Positions 16,406 through 25,078 of a DNA stretch of 38,893 bases are shown here, piece by piece. This DNA is from Vibrio cholerae (GTDB taxonomy: Bacteria > Actinomycetota > Actinomycetes > Actinomycetales > Micrococcaceae): assembly GCA_009728235.1 (NCBI GenBank), contig WNZI01000035.1:1-38893 (forward strand). Direction: 5' to 3'. Each line of letters begins with the position of its first letter. Position 1 is the stretch's first letter. The position numbers and the translations under genes were made by a program. The notes below the pieces were generated by a model that saw only the letters and a program-made list of their open reading frames with translations, ran no database searches and was not told where the DNA came from.

Positions 16406-17206
16406 TCACACCCGCAGCGAGGCCGGCAGCTCCACGCTGAAGAGGGCCCGGGGATCCTGCAGCAGGGCGGGTGGATCGACGTCCGAACGCCTGAGCCAGC
16501 CGTGGAGCCGCGCCGGGCGCAGCAGCCCGTCCTCGTGCATGAGGACCCGCCCCACGTGTCCCGTCCGGAAGTGCTCGCCGTCCGGTCCCGCTATCGCCAC
16601 GGCGTCCCCGTCCTCCACGGATTCCTCGAAGGACCGCAGTTGCCGCTCCCACTTCGGCACGGCGCGACCGCTCGGAGGCACGGGGGGCATGAGCAGCGTC
16701 GTCTCACCCTCGGGCGGCTGGGACGCAGCCCGCCAGACCCAGAGCCGCGGGCCGTCGGGCTCGGCGGGAACGAGTTCCTGCTCCGGCTCCGGCCAGTAGT
16801 AGGGCAGGTCCTCGGGGACGCCGGGAAACCTGCTGCGGTAGATCTCAGGGGCCTTCTGCACCAGGTTCGACTGGTGGCTCACATGGAGTGCGGGCTCACC
16901 GAGCCACGGCGGCATCGGAACGTCCGGAGCGTCGAGCACCTGTGGAGCGAACTCGAGGATCTGCCGATGCGTGGAGTCCGCGTGCCCCCTGGACACCCAC
17001 TCCGCGACCATCGCCAGGCCGTACACCGTGAGGGCGGGCACGTGGCCCATCCACATCCGGATCGCGGGGTGCCGGCGCCAGCCGTAATCGGGGATCACCA
17101 GGGCCCGCAGGGCCTGCAGGGTCTCCACCCGCTGCTTCCCCAGCCTCGCCTGGTCCAGCACCGCCGCGCTGGCCGCGAAGTCCGGATACGGCAGGAAGGT
17201 CTGCAT
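16406..17206 (-). CDS. MSMEG_6728-type protein, distant pyrimidine-dimer glycosylase-like N-terminus
   Basis: 266 residues. The start MQTFLPYPDFAASAAVLDQA, followed by RLGKQRVETLQALRAL and the segment GWRRHPAIRMWMGH, is shared with actinobacterial MSMEG_6728-family proteins and looks like the Pyr_excise (T4 endonuclease V-like) family. The C-terminal 100 residues (WVWRAASQPPEGETTLLMPP onward) form a second domain with no recognised function. DNA repair activity is therefore only a hint. ATG at 17206 is chosen by homology; a longer frame begins at 17236, and no good ribosome-binding site precedes either. It follows the Stealth gene by 42 bp on the same strand and could ride on its transcript. 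Confidence 0.65.
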   Translation of the reverse strand: MQTFLPYPDFAASAAVLDQARLGKQRVETLQALRALVIPDYGWRRHPAIRMWMGHVPALTVYGLAMVAEWVSRGHADSTHRQILEFAPQVLDAPDVPMPPWLGEPALHVSHQSNLVQKAPEIYRSRFPGVPEDLPYYWPEPEQELVPAEPDGPRLWVWRAASQPPEGETTLLMPPVPPSGRAVPKWERQLRSFEESVEDGDAVAIAGPDGEHFRTGHVGRVLMHEDGLLRPARLHGWLRRSDVDPPALLQDPRALFSVELPASLRV

Positions 17207-17248
17207 GGCGCCAGTCTTGCACGCCCCTCCGACCACCCGCCCGGCGGG

Positions 17249-18844
17249 TCAGATCTCCCATGGAGCCTTGACCGGGAAGTACTTCTCGAGGAACTCGGTC
17301 ACGGCATGGGTCCGCTCCTCCGCGGACACCTCCGGGAAGCTGCCGTCGTTCAGGCAGAAGAAGTCCTGGTTCCGCTTGTCGAGCATCTTGTTCAGGCTCT
17401 TCAGACCCGAGCGCATGGTGGTGTCCACGTACCCCACCTTCGCCACCTCCTGGCTGACGGCCCGGCCGGTGAGCAGCGCGTAGTAGTGGTACAGCGAGTT
17501 GGTGACCGAGATGTTGTCCTTGGCACGGAAGCGTGAGGCCGCCGTCGCCTCGAACTCGGCAGCGAACTCGTCCTCCATCTCCAGCAGGATGCTCTTCCGG
17601 AGGGGAGCAGCGACGTGTTCCAGGTGCCGTGTCGTGATGCGGCCGAAGCGCTCGTGCAGCAGCCGGCGGTTCACCCGCGCGGCGTTCTCGAAGCCACTGC
17701 GCTCGGCGTCGTTCTCGCCGAGCCCGATGCGCGTGTCCGCCTCGATGAACTTCGTGACGCCGCCCGGGGAGAAGAACATGTCGGGCGCCACGGGGCGGCC
17801 GAAGAACATGTCGTCGTTGGAGTAGAGGAAGTACTCGGACAGGCCGGGGATGTGCTGCAGCTGCGCCTCGACGGCCTGCGAGTTGTGCGTCGGCAGGACC
17901 GACGGGTCCTTGAAGTGCTCCTCGGAGCGCACGAGCGTCACCGACGGATGGTCCGCGAGCCATGCCGGCCGCTCGGAATCGGTGGCGATGAAGACACGCC
18001 TGACCCACGGCGCGAACATGTAGACCGACCGCAGGGCGTACTTCAGTTCGTCGATCTGGCGGAACCGGGCCTCGTGGTCGTCGCCCTCGCCCACGACGAC
18101 TCCCTGCATGCGCGACGCGCGGGCGGCCTGGTACTCGGCACTGCTCCCGTCGACCCAGGAGAACACGATGTCGATGTCGAAATCGATGTCCGTGGCGTGG
18201 TCGGCGAACATGTTGTCGATCGTGGGCCAGGACAGGCCGTGGCGCACCACCTCTCCGCGGACCACCTCGGCGGCGGGCAGCGTCCGCCGGGTCAGGGAAT
18301 TCTCCACGGGCAGTTCGATGGCCGTGTCCCCGAGCGCCCAGAGTTCGATCTGCACACCGGCGGACGGCCCGTAGGCGAGGCCGCCGAGGGGTTCGATGCG
18401 GGGGCGGAACAGGCGGAAGATGCGTGCCTTGCCGCTCTTGGACAGCTCCCCGTCGCTGACCAGCAGGGTGGTCCTGCGCTTGGTGTCCACGGTGCGGGAG
18501 TAGAACGGTTCGTCCCGGCAGGCCTCGACGAGGGCGGCGCGGAGCCGCTCACGGTCGTTGACGTCCACCGCGATGACCGGGCGCTGATCGTTGCCGCGTA
18601 CCAACAGGAATTCGATGCCGGCCCCGTCGAGGGCGGCCCGGATGAACAGCAGGTCCTCGACCATGGCCTGGTGGGGCGTCCGGTCCTGGTTGATGAGCGT
18701 GAAACGCCGCTTGACGGTGGTGATGTCGGAGCGTCCCTGGAAACGGGCTACCGCCGCGCGAGACGCCGACTCGAGGATCTCGGCTTCATTCTCCGGCTCG
18801 GGTGCACCGAAATAAATGTCGTGTTGGGCAGCCGTGTCTGTAAT
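17249..18844 (-). CDS. Stealth-family sugar-phosphate transferase (capsule/exopolysaccharide type), probable ATT start
   Basis: Stealth proteins transfer hexose-1-phosphate to sugars, as in SacB capsule synthesis and human GlcNAc-1-phosphotransferase. The conserved regions are present: DIDIVFSWVDGSS (CR1), RQIDELKYALRSVYMFAPWV then RRVFIATD (CR2), SEYFLYSNDDMFFGRPV (CR3, with the DDMFF metal site), and the C-terminal NDGSF block. An ATG at 18664 would give 471 residues, but the frame stays open upstream with family-like sequence (TTVKRRFTLINQDRTPHQAM). No ATG, GTG or TTG occurs in it. The best start is ATT at 18844-18842, 5 nt after GGAGG, giving 531 residues. It lies 121 bp after the GT4 gene on the same strand, suggesting joint action in a surface glycan. 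Confidence 0.85.
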   Translation of the reverse strand: MTDTAAQHDIYFGAPEPENEAEILESASRAAVARFQGRSDITTVKRRFTLINQDRTPHQAMVEDLLFIRAALDGAGIEFLLVRGNDQRPVIAVDVNDRERLRAALVEACRDEPFYSRTVDTKRRTTLLVSDGELSKSGKARIFRLFRPRIEPLGGLAYGPSAGVQIELWALGDTAIELPVENSLTRRTLPAAEVVRGEVVRHGLSWPTIDNMFADHATDIDFDIDIVFSWVDGSSAEYQAARASRMQGVVVGEGDDHEARFRQIDELKYALRSVYMFAPWVRRVFIATDSERPAWLADHPSVTLVRSEEHFKDPSVLPTHNSQAVEAQLQHIPGLSEYFLYSNDDMFFGRPVAPDMFFSPGGVTKFIEADTRIGLGENDAERSGFENAARVNRRLLHERFGRITTRHLEHVAAPLRKSILLEMEDEFAAEFEATAASRFRAKDNISVTNSLYHYYALLTGRAVSQEVAKVGYVDTTMRSGLKSLNKMLDKRNQDFFCLNDGSFPEVSAEERTHAVTEFLEKYFPVKAPWEI

Positions 18845-18965
18845 CGGAACCTCCGGGAAGTGTGGGTGGGCTTGTTCCCCATGATAGGGCCTGATACGCC
18901 CCTCGGATGCAAGTGGGCACCATACCCCTTCCCCGGAGCACAGTCCAGCATCCGGACCGGCGGGG

Positions 18966-20138
18966 TCAGGGTTGCTGCGGCGCGCGCCGTACCCTGTCCG
19001 CTATCTCGGCCCGCCTCAGCTGGACCGCGACGGCTTTCTCGTAGTACCCGACGAGCTGCTCGCACAGGACGGGCCACGTGCGTCCCTGGACCGCGGCGTG
19101 CGCGGCCCGCCCGAAGGCGCGGCGCTTGGCGTCGTCACCGATCAGATCCTCGACGGCGGCGCGCAAGCCCTGCAGATCGCCGGGACGGTAGAGCCAGCCC
19201 GTCCGGGACGGGTCCACGAGATCCAGCGGACCACCGCGCCCGACGGCGACGACGGGCACCCCCGAGGACATGGCCTCCTGGATGGTCTGGCAGAAGGTCT
19301 CGGACTCGCCCGGATGGACGAAGAGATCGAGTGTCGCGACCATGCGTGCGAGGTCCAGGCCGTCCTGGAAACCCGTGAAGTGCGCCCGCGGCAGCCGGGC
19401 GCGCAGGGACTCCTTCTGCGGGCCCGATCCGATGATCACCAGGCGGGTCCCGGGCAGGGCGTCGAGCACGGCGAGGTCCTCCACCTGCTTCTCGGCCGCC
19501 AGCCGACCGACGTAGCCGATCAGGCGCTCGTGCGGCTCGGCGATCGTCGACCGCCACTCGGCGTCGTACCGGCTGGGGGAGAAGCGTTCGGTGTCCACCC
19601 CGCGCCGCCACAGGTTGAGGCGCTGCACCCCGTGGTCCCGTAGCTGGTTCAGTGCGAAGGACGACGGGACCAGGGTGAGGGTCGAGGCGTCGTGGATGTT
19701 CTCGACGCGCTGCCACAAGAGCGATTCCAGCCAGGGGAAGCCGTAGCGGGCCGCATAGGCAGGGACCTCCGTCTGGTAGACGGAGACGCTCGGGATGCCG
19801 AGGTGCTCGCACGCCTGGACGGCGCGCCACCCCAACACGAAGGGGGAGGCGACATGGACGACGTCGGGCCCGAAGTCCGCGAGAATCCGGCGCACGCGGG
19901 CGACGGTACCGGCAGCGAGCCGGACGTTCGCGTAACCGGACAGGGGGACGGAGGGGAGGCAATGCACCGGGTAGCCCTCCACCGTGGCCGGTGCCTCGTC
20001 GTCGAGCCAGGACGACGACGGCGCGATGACCAGGACGTCGTCACCGCGGCTGCGCAGGTGGGCGAGCACCTTGAGCAGCGAATGGGTGACCCCGTTCATG
20101 TGGGGCAGGAATGATTCTGCGACAACGGCGATCCTCAC
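18966..20138 (-). CDS. GT4 glycosyltransferase, MgtA/PimB-like alpha-mannosyltransferase
   Basis: 390 residues with the two-domain GT-B fold. The N-terminal domain starts MRIAVVAESFLPHMNGVTHS and has DVVHVASPFVLGWRAV. The C-terminal domain has LIGYVGRLAAEKQVEDLAVL and the nucleotide-sugar site FVHPGESETFCQTIQEAMSS then GVPVVAVGRGGP (the E-x7-E motif). This matches GDP-mannose-dependent alpha-mannosyltransferases of actinobacterial lipoglycan and lipomannan synthesis, though the sugar cannot be read from sequence. The start is GTG at 20138, with GAGG about 9 nt upstream; a longer open frame exists but is not family-like. Stealth follows on the same strand. Confidence 0.9.
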   Translation of the reverse strand: MRIAVVAESFLPHMNGVTHSLLKVLAHLRSRGDDVLVIAPSSSWLDDEAPATVEGYPVHCLPSVPLSGYANVRLAAGTVARVRRILADFGPDVVHVASPFVLGWRAVQACEHLGIPSVSVYQTEVPAYAARYGFPWLESLLWQRVENIHDASTLTLVPSSFALNQLRDHGVQRLNLWRRGVDTERFSPSRYDAEWRSTIAEPHERLIGYVGRLAAEKQVEDLAVLDALPGTRLVIIGSGPQKESLRARLPRAHFTGFQDGLDLARMVATLDLFVHPGESETFCQTIQEAMSSGVPVVAVGRGGPLDLVDPSRTGWLYRPGDLQGLRAAVEDLIGDDAKRRAFGRAAHAAVQGRTWPVLCEQLVGYYEKAVAVQLRRAEIADRVRRAPQQP

Positions 20139-20236
20139 GCATCGAGCCTCGCAACCGAAGGAGGAGGACCGGTCACCGGGGGATGGAGATCCGGTGAACG
20201 TCGGGCGACATCCGTTCGTCCCGCGTCCACCCCGCC

Positions 20237-21025
20237 CTACTCCCTCTCCTCGGTCCCTGCCGGGCGGTCCTGGTGCGAGCCGTGCGTGAGCTGGCGGGTG
20301 AGCGTGTCGATCTGCAGGCTCACGCTCCTCAGCTGGTCCTGCATCCGGGAATCGGACGCCGACGACCTCTGGTCCTCCGCTTCCCGTGCGTTCGCCACGT
20401 TCTCCACCAGCCAGGACGCGAAGGCCGCGGTCACGGCACTGAGGACGCCGATGCCGCCGATCATGAGCCCCGCCGCCACCAGCCGCCCGGTGCCCGTGAC
20501 GGGGGAGTAGTCGCCGTAGCCCACGGAGGTCACGGTCGTCAGCGCCCACCACAGGGCGTCGGGGAGCGTCAGGATGGTCGCTCCGGGCGCGTCCTGCTCG
20601 ACGTCGAGCACCGCGAGCGCTCCCGCATACCCGAGCACGGTCATCGCCGCGACGACGTAGAGGACGATGTGCCCGCGCAGTGCGTCGCCCCCTGATCTGT
20701 TCAGGATGCGCAGGAGCGGGATGAGCCGCAGCAGCCGCAGGGCCCGCAGCATGGGCAGGAGCAGGATGATCAGTTCATGCAGGTGCCGGACGAACCAGAG
20801 TCCGCGCGCCGGTGCGAGGAGGAGGGACGCGAGGTAGTCGACGAGGAACAGCACCCAGACGCCCCAGACGATACCCTCGAGGGTGCGCGCGAGGGCCGGT
20901 GCGGGATCGGCCGTGACCTGGACCGAGTACGCCCCGAGATAGACCAGCGCGGCCACGATCAGCGGGATCTCCGTGCGGCGCCGCCACGCCTCCTGCTGCA
21001 GCGCACGGTTCTGCTCAGTGCCCAC
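20237..21025 (-). CDS. Voltage-gated potassium channel-like protein
   Basis: 262 residues with six membrane segments. S4 carries regularly spaced arginines (MLRALRLLRLIPLLRIL, about 92-108). The pore has TVTSVGYGD (about 164-172), the K+ selectivity filter, and a following S6 helix. The C-terminal 60 residues are hydrophilic and may form a coiled coil (QLRSVSLQIDTLTRQL). There is no RCK or cyclic-nucleotide domain. The start codon is GTG at 21025 with a poor ribosome-binding site; an earlier start is not evident. The gene sits 126 bp from the DUF1684 gene on the same strand. Confidence 0.88.
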   Translation of the reverse strand: MGTEQNRALQQEAWRRRTEIPLIVAALVYLGAYSVQVTADPAPALARTLEGIVWGVWVLFLVDYLASLLLAPARGLWFVRHLHELIILLLPMLRALRLLRLIPLLRILNRSGGDALRGHIVLYVVAAMTVLGYAGALAVLDVEQDAPGATILTLPDALWWALTTVTSVGYGDYSPVTGTGRLVAAGLMIGGIGVLSAVTAAFASWLVENVANAREAEDQRSSASDSRMQDQLRSVSLQIDTLTRQLTHGSHQDRPAGTEERE

Positions 21026-21151
21026 AGTTGCTCACGCGGTGCCACGACTGTTCATCAGGAAATGCTCCTCGGCTGGTTCCCGGCCCGAAGCCCGTGGCCG
21101 GAACTCCCAAGCCTACGGACTGGTGCGGCGTCGCGCAGTGCGTTCTCGCCG

Positions 21152-21787
21152 TCAGTACTCGCGGTAGAACTCGCCGACCGGTACGTCGCCGAGGAGCCGG
21201 TTGTCCGGCCCCGGCAGGGGACAGGCCCAGGCCTCGTCGTAGGCGCAGGACGGGTTGTAGGCGAAGTTGAGGTCGACGACGAGGCTGCCGGGCGTGCGCC
21301 CCTCACCGAGATGCGCCCCCTTCACCGTGTCCAGTACGTACCGGCCGCCTCCGTAGGTTCCGCCGGTCCTGCCCGCCGTGCCGTCGCGCAGCGGCAGGAA
21401 GAGGCCACCGCCGTAGCCGGCGAGTCTCCACAGGGCAAGGGTCCCGAGACCCGGGAGCAGGAGCGTGCCGAGCCGGTGGAACGGCACGACGCCGTCCGTG
21501 CCGGTCGCGACCTCCATCACCTCACCCGCGCCGTCGTCGTCGAGGAGGGCCTCGAAGCGGAACGCCGGATCGTACGGCGCCACCGCCAGCCCGTCGAAGG
21601 CTGCCCGGGCGTCGGGGTGCAGGGCAGACGCCGGGTGTTCGCGGAACAATTCGTTGCGTCCCTGCTGCCAGAGGGCATGCGCGTCCTCCGGGGAATCCGT
21701 CGCAGCGCAGGTCCTGACGGACTCGTAGAGGGCGAAGACGCGCCGGCGCCAGTCTGCCGTGGCCAGTGCGGAAGTGAGGGCCGTCAT
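21152..21787 (-). CDS. DUF1684 protein
   Basis: 211 residues. The hallmark C-terminal block is complete: YGGGRYVLDTVKGAHLGEG, then VVDLNFAYNPSCAYDEAWAC and CPLPGPDNRLLGDVPVGE. This Asn/Pro/Cys-rich segment defines DUF1684. The N-terminal part reads WRRRVFALYESVRTCA and HALWQQGRNELFREHPASAL, also shared by the family. No activity is established for it. The ATG at 21787 opens 69 bp from the divergent TSUP gene. Confidence 0.85.
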   Translation of the reverse strand: MTALTSALATADWRRRVFALYESVRTCAATDSPEDAHALWQQGRNELFREHPASALHPDARAAFDGLAVAPYDPAFRFEALLDDDGAGEVMEVATGTDGVVPFHRLGTLLLPGLGTLALWRLAGYGGGLFLPLRDGTAGRTGGTYGGGRYVLDTVKGAHLGEGRTPGSLVVDLNFAYNPSCAYDEAWACPLPGPDNRLLGDVPVGEFYREY

Positions 21788-21856
21788 GGCTTCAGGCTAC
21801 GCCGTTCCCTGCGCTCCGGGTCCGGTCGGGTCGTTGCCCGGGCGTACTGTAGCTGG

Positions 21857-22609
21857 GTGACTCTCGGCATCTTCTGCATCGTCCTGGTCTCCATCCTCGT
21901 GGGCGCCATCGCGCAGCGCATCGCGGGTCTGGGCTTCGCGCTGCTGATCGCGCCCTTCCTGGTGATCATCCTCGGCCCGCACGCCGGTGTGCTCCTGGTC
22001 AACATCTGCGGGGTGGTGTCCTCGGCGATCATCGTGGGCCGGGTCTGGAAGGACATCGACTGGAGCATGTTCAGGTGGCTCGTGGTGCCGTCGCTCTTCG
22101 GTTCGGTGCCCGGCTCGATCCTCGCCGTCGCTGTCCCGTCAGCCCCGCTCTCCGTCACCGTCGGCGCGGTGGTCCTCGTGGCACTGACGATCTCGCTGGT
22201 GCTGCAGCGGTCCGACGTCGTGGTCCGCGGCCACGTGCCGAAGGTCGTCGCGGGCTTCACCGCGGGGGTCACCAATTCGATGGCGGGGGTGGGCGGGCCT
22301 GCCGTCAGCGCCTACGCCCTGCTGTCCCGCTGGCCGCAGCGGCCCTTCGCGGCGACCCTGCAGCCGTTCTTCGTCTGCATCGGCAGCGTCACGCTGGTCA
22401 CCAAGCTGCTCCTCGATCCGGCGCAGGCACCGGTCCTCGCCCCGTGGATGTGGGTCGCCATCGGAGTGGCCATCGTCGTGGGGATCTTCACGGGCGAGAA
22501 GCTCGCACGGTTCGTCCGTGACGACCAGGCGCGGCTCTTCGTCGTGGTGATCGCGTTCGTCGGTGCGGGGCTCGCCGTCGTGAAAGGCCTCGTCGACATC
22601 GTCGGTTAG
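21857..22609 (+). CDS. TSUP (TauE/SafE) family transporter
   Basis: 250 residues with about eight hydrophobic segments in the TauE/SafE arrangement of two repeats: GAIAQRIAGLGFALLIAPFL in the first, and GFTAGVTNSMAGVGGPAVSA in the second, each with the small-residue G-G-P pattern. Family members export sulfite, sulfoacetate or other organosulfur anions, or act with thiosulfate; the substrate here is unknown. The start is GTG at 21857. It follows TACTGT (21845-21850) by 6 nt, so the mRNA is likely leaderless. Four bp separate it from the PerM-like open frame downstream. Confidence 0.85.
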   Translation: MTLGIFCIVLVSILVGAIAQRIAGLGFALLIAPFLVIILGPHAGVLLVNICGVVSSAIIVGRVWKDIDWSMFRWLVVPSLFGSVPGSILAVAVPSAPLSVTVGAVVLVALTISLVLQRSDVVVRGHVPKVVAGFTAGVTNSMAGVGGPAVSAYALLSRWPQRPFAATLQPFFVCIGSVTLVTKLLLDPAQAPVLAPWMWVAIGVAIVVGIFTGEKLARFVRDDQARLFVVVIAFVGAGLAVVKGLVDIVG

Positions 22610-22669
22610 CCCGTGAGAGTCACGGTCCGTCCGCGTCGCTCGGGCGTCCGGGCAGGTGCCGGTGGCACC

Positions 22670-23959
22670 ATGGAGGGGATGAAACTCCCCACCAAACTCC
22701 GCGCCCTTCCCATGCCCCTGTGGCTGCAGGGAGTGTTCGAGCTCGGCCAGGCCGCCGTGATCTCGGCGCTGCTCGTCGTCCTCCCGGTCGCCGCGGTGTG
22801 GCTCACGGGCGGCTTCGCCGCTCGCGGGCCGGACGCGGCGGCACGCCTCGCGGGGCAGGCGTGGCTCGTGATGCACGGCGTACCACTCGTCGTACAGTTC
22901 CCGGCGGGCACCGCCGGTCCCGAGGCGGTGACGGGGTTGCTGCACGTCCTTCCGCTCGGACTCGTCCTGGTGCCGCTTCTGCTCGCCTGGCGTGCCGGAC
23001 GCCGGCTCGCCCGCGCGTCCTACACCGACCAGCTGTGGCAGGCGCTCCTCGGGGCGCTGGTCACGTATGCCGTCATCGGTGCCGCTGTCGCCCACGTCTG
23101 CCGCACCGCCGACGCATCCGCCCCGGTCGTGGCCGGCGCGCTGATTCCTCCCGTGTCCGCCGGGGTGGGACTCATCGTCGGCGCCTATCGCGAAGCAGGA
23201 GCATGGAGCCGGCTCGTGGGTGTCGACGCCGCGGCCTGGGTGGGCCGCACGAGCCAGCACTCCAGGTGGGCAGGGTCCTATGCCTGGTCGATCGTGCGCT
23301 CGGGCCTGATCGCCGTGCTGATCGCGACCACCCTCTCCGCCGCACTCCTGGCCGTAGCCATCGGCCTGAACTGGGCGGGCATCGCCGCGATCTACGAGCG
23401 GATCGACGGCGGGGTGGCCGGCGCATCGATGGTGACCCTGCTGCAACTCGGGTTCCTGCCGAACCTCGCGATCTGGACTCTGTCGTGGACCACCGGGGCG
23501 GGGTTCGCCCTGGGCGCGGGCAGTTCCATCACGCCGCTCGCCAGTACGGTCGGTCCGCTGCCGGCCCTACCCATCCTGGGCGCGTTGCCCGCGGGAACCC
23601 TGGAGTACGGCTATGCAGCCCTGGCCATCCCGGTGCTCGCCGGGCTGCTGGCCGGGTGGTGGTTCTTCCGCGAGGGGGAGAACCACTTCGACGAGTGGCT
23701 CGTGCTCCACAGCAGCCAGCGGTGGCTCACCTCGACGGCGTCGACCCTGGCACTGGCCGGACTGATCGGGACCATGGCCGGGGTGGGAGGTGCCGTCGTC
23801 ACCCTCGCCTCGCGTGCGTCGCTCGGGCTGGGCCGCTTCACGGAGCTCGGACCGGATCCGCTGGCCGTGGGCGCGTGGCTCGCCTTCGAGGTCGCCGTCG
23901 GTGCCGTCCTCGGCCACGCCGTCGGACCGCTGCTCGAGCGGGAACCGCGCCGGCGCTGA
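22670..23959 (+). CDS. DUF6350 membrane protein, PerM-like (cell division)
   Basis: 429 residues with eight to ten hydrophobic segments, no signal peptide and the loop pattern of DUF6350, the family of mycobacterial PerM (Rv0955), which acts in cell division and persistence. Visible family features are MPLWLQGVFELGQAAVISAL near the N-terminus and PALPILGALPAGTLEYGYAA in the middle. Start: ATG at 22670 or ATG at 22679; GGAGGGG touches the second directly, so the ribosome would place the first or second, and the exact one is uncertain. In many Actinobacteria this gene precedes purN, as here. Function in this organism is inferred from the family. Confidence 0.8.
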   Translation: MEGMKLPTKLRALPMPLWLQGVFELGQAAVISALLVVLPVAAVWLTGGFAARGPDAAARLAGQAWLVMHGVPLVVQFPAGTAGPEAVTGLLHVLPLGLVLVPLLLAWRAGRRLARASYTDQLWQALLGALVTYAVIGAAVAHVCRTADASAPVVAGALIPPVSAGVGLIVGAYREAGAWSRLVGVDAAAWVGRTSQHSRWAGSYAWSIVRSGLIAVLIATTLSAALLAVAIGLNWAGIAAIYERIDGGVAGASMVTLLQLGFLPNLAIWTLSWTTGAGFALGAGSSITPLASTVGPLPALPILGALPAGTLEYGYAALAIPVLAGLLAGWWFFREGENHFDEWLVLHSSQRWLTSTASTLALAGLIGTMAGVGGAVVTLASRASLGLGRFTELGPDPLAVGAWLAFEVAVGAVLGHAVGPLLEREPRRR

Positions 23960-24004
23960 ACCCCGGGTGACCCGGCCGTCCGGCGACCCTGCCGGGGCGC
24001 CCGT

Positions 24005-24442
24005 TCAGCGGGCGGCTCCGAGGGTCTCCAGCTTCCGCAGGCCGTCCTCGCACTCCCGCTGGGCCTGCAGGGTCAGCGCCCGGGACATGCAGTCCTCGTA
24101 CCTCTGCGTGACGGGCCAGAGAAGCACCGAGGCCGCGGTGCCGGCGGTCAGGAACAGTGCCGCGGCGAGACCGACCGACGTGACGAGAACGACCACGCGG
24201 GGGAGTTTCGCACTGATGGCCTTGACGAGCGCGACGACGCCCGCGCCGAGTGCGCACACTGCGAGGACGAGGCCGAGGACCTTCCACGGCAGCATCAGGC
24301 TGCTGGTGAGGATGCTCCCGAGCAGGGTCAGCATGAACAGGCGGAGCCACAGGCGTGCGGACACTGCCCGCGCGTCGCCCGGCGCTGTCGGTCCTGCTCC
24401 CGGCCGGCGTCCCGTGTCGTCCCGGGTGTCCTGCTTCGTCAT
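24005..24442 (-). CDS. Uncharacterised membrane protein
   Basis: 145 residues. After a hydrophilic N-terminus of about 30 residues come three hydrophobic segments (LWLRLFMLTLLGSILTSSLM, VLGLVLAVCALGAGVVALV and VVVLVTSVGLAAALFLTAGT), then a C-terminal soluble segment with two Cys (CMSRALTLQAQRECEDGLRK). I do not recognise a named family. GGGAGG precedes the ATG at 24442, so the start is firm. It diverges from purN and converges with the PerM-like gene. The neighbourhood gives no clear role. Confidence 0.75.
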   Translation of the reverse strand: MTKQDTRDDTGRRPGAGPTAPGDARAVSARLWLRLFMLTLLGSILTSSLMLPWKVLGLVLAVCALGAGVVALVKAISAKLPRVVVLVTSVGLAAALFLTAGTAASVLLWPVTQRYEDCMSRALTLQAQRECEDGLRKLETLGAAR

Positions 24443-24459
24443 GGTTCCTCCCTCGGCAT

Positions 24460-24498
24460 GGTTCAACCCTAGGCGAGGCAAGACCCTAAGGTTGAGCC
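24460..24498 (+). promoter_or_regulatory. Leaderless promoter of purN with a flanking inverted repeat
   Basis: TAAGGT (24487-24492) sits 6 nt before the purN ATG, the distance at which transcription starts at the ATG itself, and TTCAAC (24462-24467) is a poorly spaced (19 nt) -35. GGTTCAACC (24460-24468) and GGTTGAGCC (24490-24498) form an inverted repeat around it, which could be an operator or chance. The region also serves the divergent membrane-protein gene. Confidence 0.45.
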
Positions 24499-25077
24499 AT
24501 GCGCATCGTAGTCCTCGTCTCCGGCAGCGGATCGAACCTCCAGGCCGTGATCGACGCCGTAGCCGACGGCAGCCTGCCCGTGACCATCGCCGCCGTCGGA
24601 GCGGACCGCACGGGCACAGGGGGAGTACGCCGGGCAGCCGATGCGGGGATCGCGACCTTCGAGGTCGATTTCCGGCAGTACGGCGAGCGGGCCGACTGGA
24701 ACCGTGCCCTGACCGAGGCCGTCGCCTCCTACGAGCCGGACTACGTGGTGTCCTCGGGGTTCATGCGGATCGTCGACCAGCACTTCCTGGACCGCTTCCC
24801 CGACCGGTACCTCAACACCCACCCCGCACTCCTGCCGAGTTTCCCCGGAGCCCACGGCGTCCGTGACGCCCTCGCCTACGGCGTGAAGGTCACCGGTTGT
24901 ACCGTCATGATCGCGGATGCCGGTGTTGACACCGGCCCGATCCTCGCCCAGGCGCCCGTCGCCGTCCTGCCGGACGACACGGAGGAGTCCCTGCACGAGC
25001 GCATCAAGGTGCAGGAGCGCACGCTGCTGATCGAGACCCTCGCGGTCCTCGCCGCCGACGGCGCGGCCGGCGCCTGA
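24499..25077 (+). CDS. purN: Phosphoribosylglycinamide formyltransferase
   Basis: 192 residues, the usual PurN length. It adds the formyl group of 10-formyltetrahydrofolate to GAR in the third step of purine synthesis. The GAR-binding P-loop-like start is VVLVSGSGSNLQAVIDAV. The catalytic trio is visible: NTHPALLPSFPGAHG (Asn and His) and IADAGVDTGPILAQ (Asp). The ATG at 24499 is the only reasonable start; no ribosome-binding site precedes it, which fits a leaderless mRNA. corA starts 1 nt after its stop. purH, its common neighbour, lies about 8 kb away. Confidence 0.95.
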   Translation: MRIVVLVSGSGSNLQAVIDAVADGSLPVTIAAVGADRTGTGGVRRAADAGIATFEVDFRQYGERADWNRALTEAVASYEPDYVVSSGFMRIVDQHFLDRFPDRYLNTHPALLPSFPGAHGVRDALAYGVKVTGCTVMIADAGVDTGPILAQAPVAVLPDDTEESLHERIKVQERTLLIETLAVLAADGAAGA

Positions 25078-25078
25078 G

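Noticed and set aside
17249..18664. Stealth protein starting at ATG 18664
   Set aside because: It would lose about 60 upstream residues that look family-like, and no ribosome-binding site precedes that ATG.
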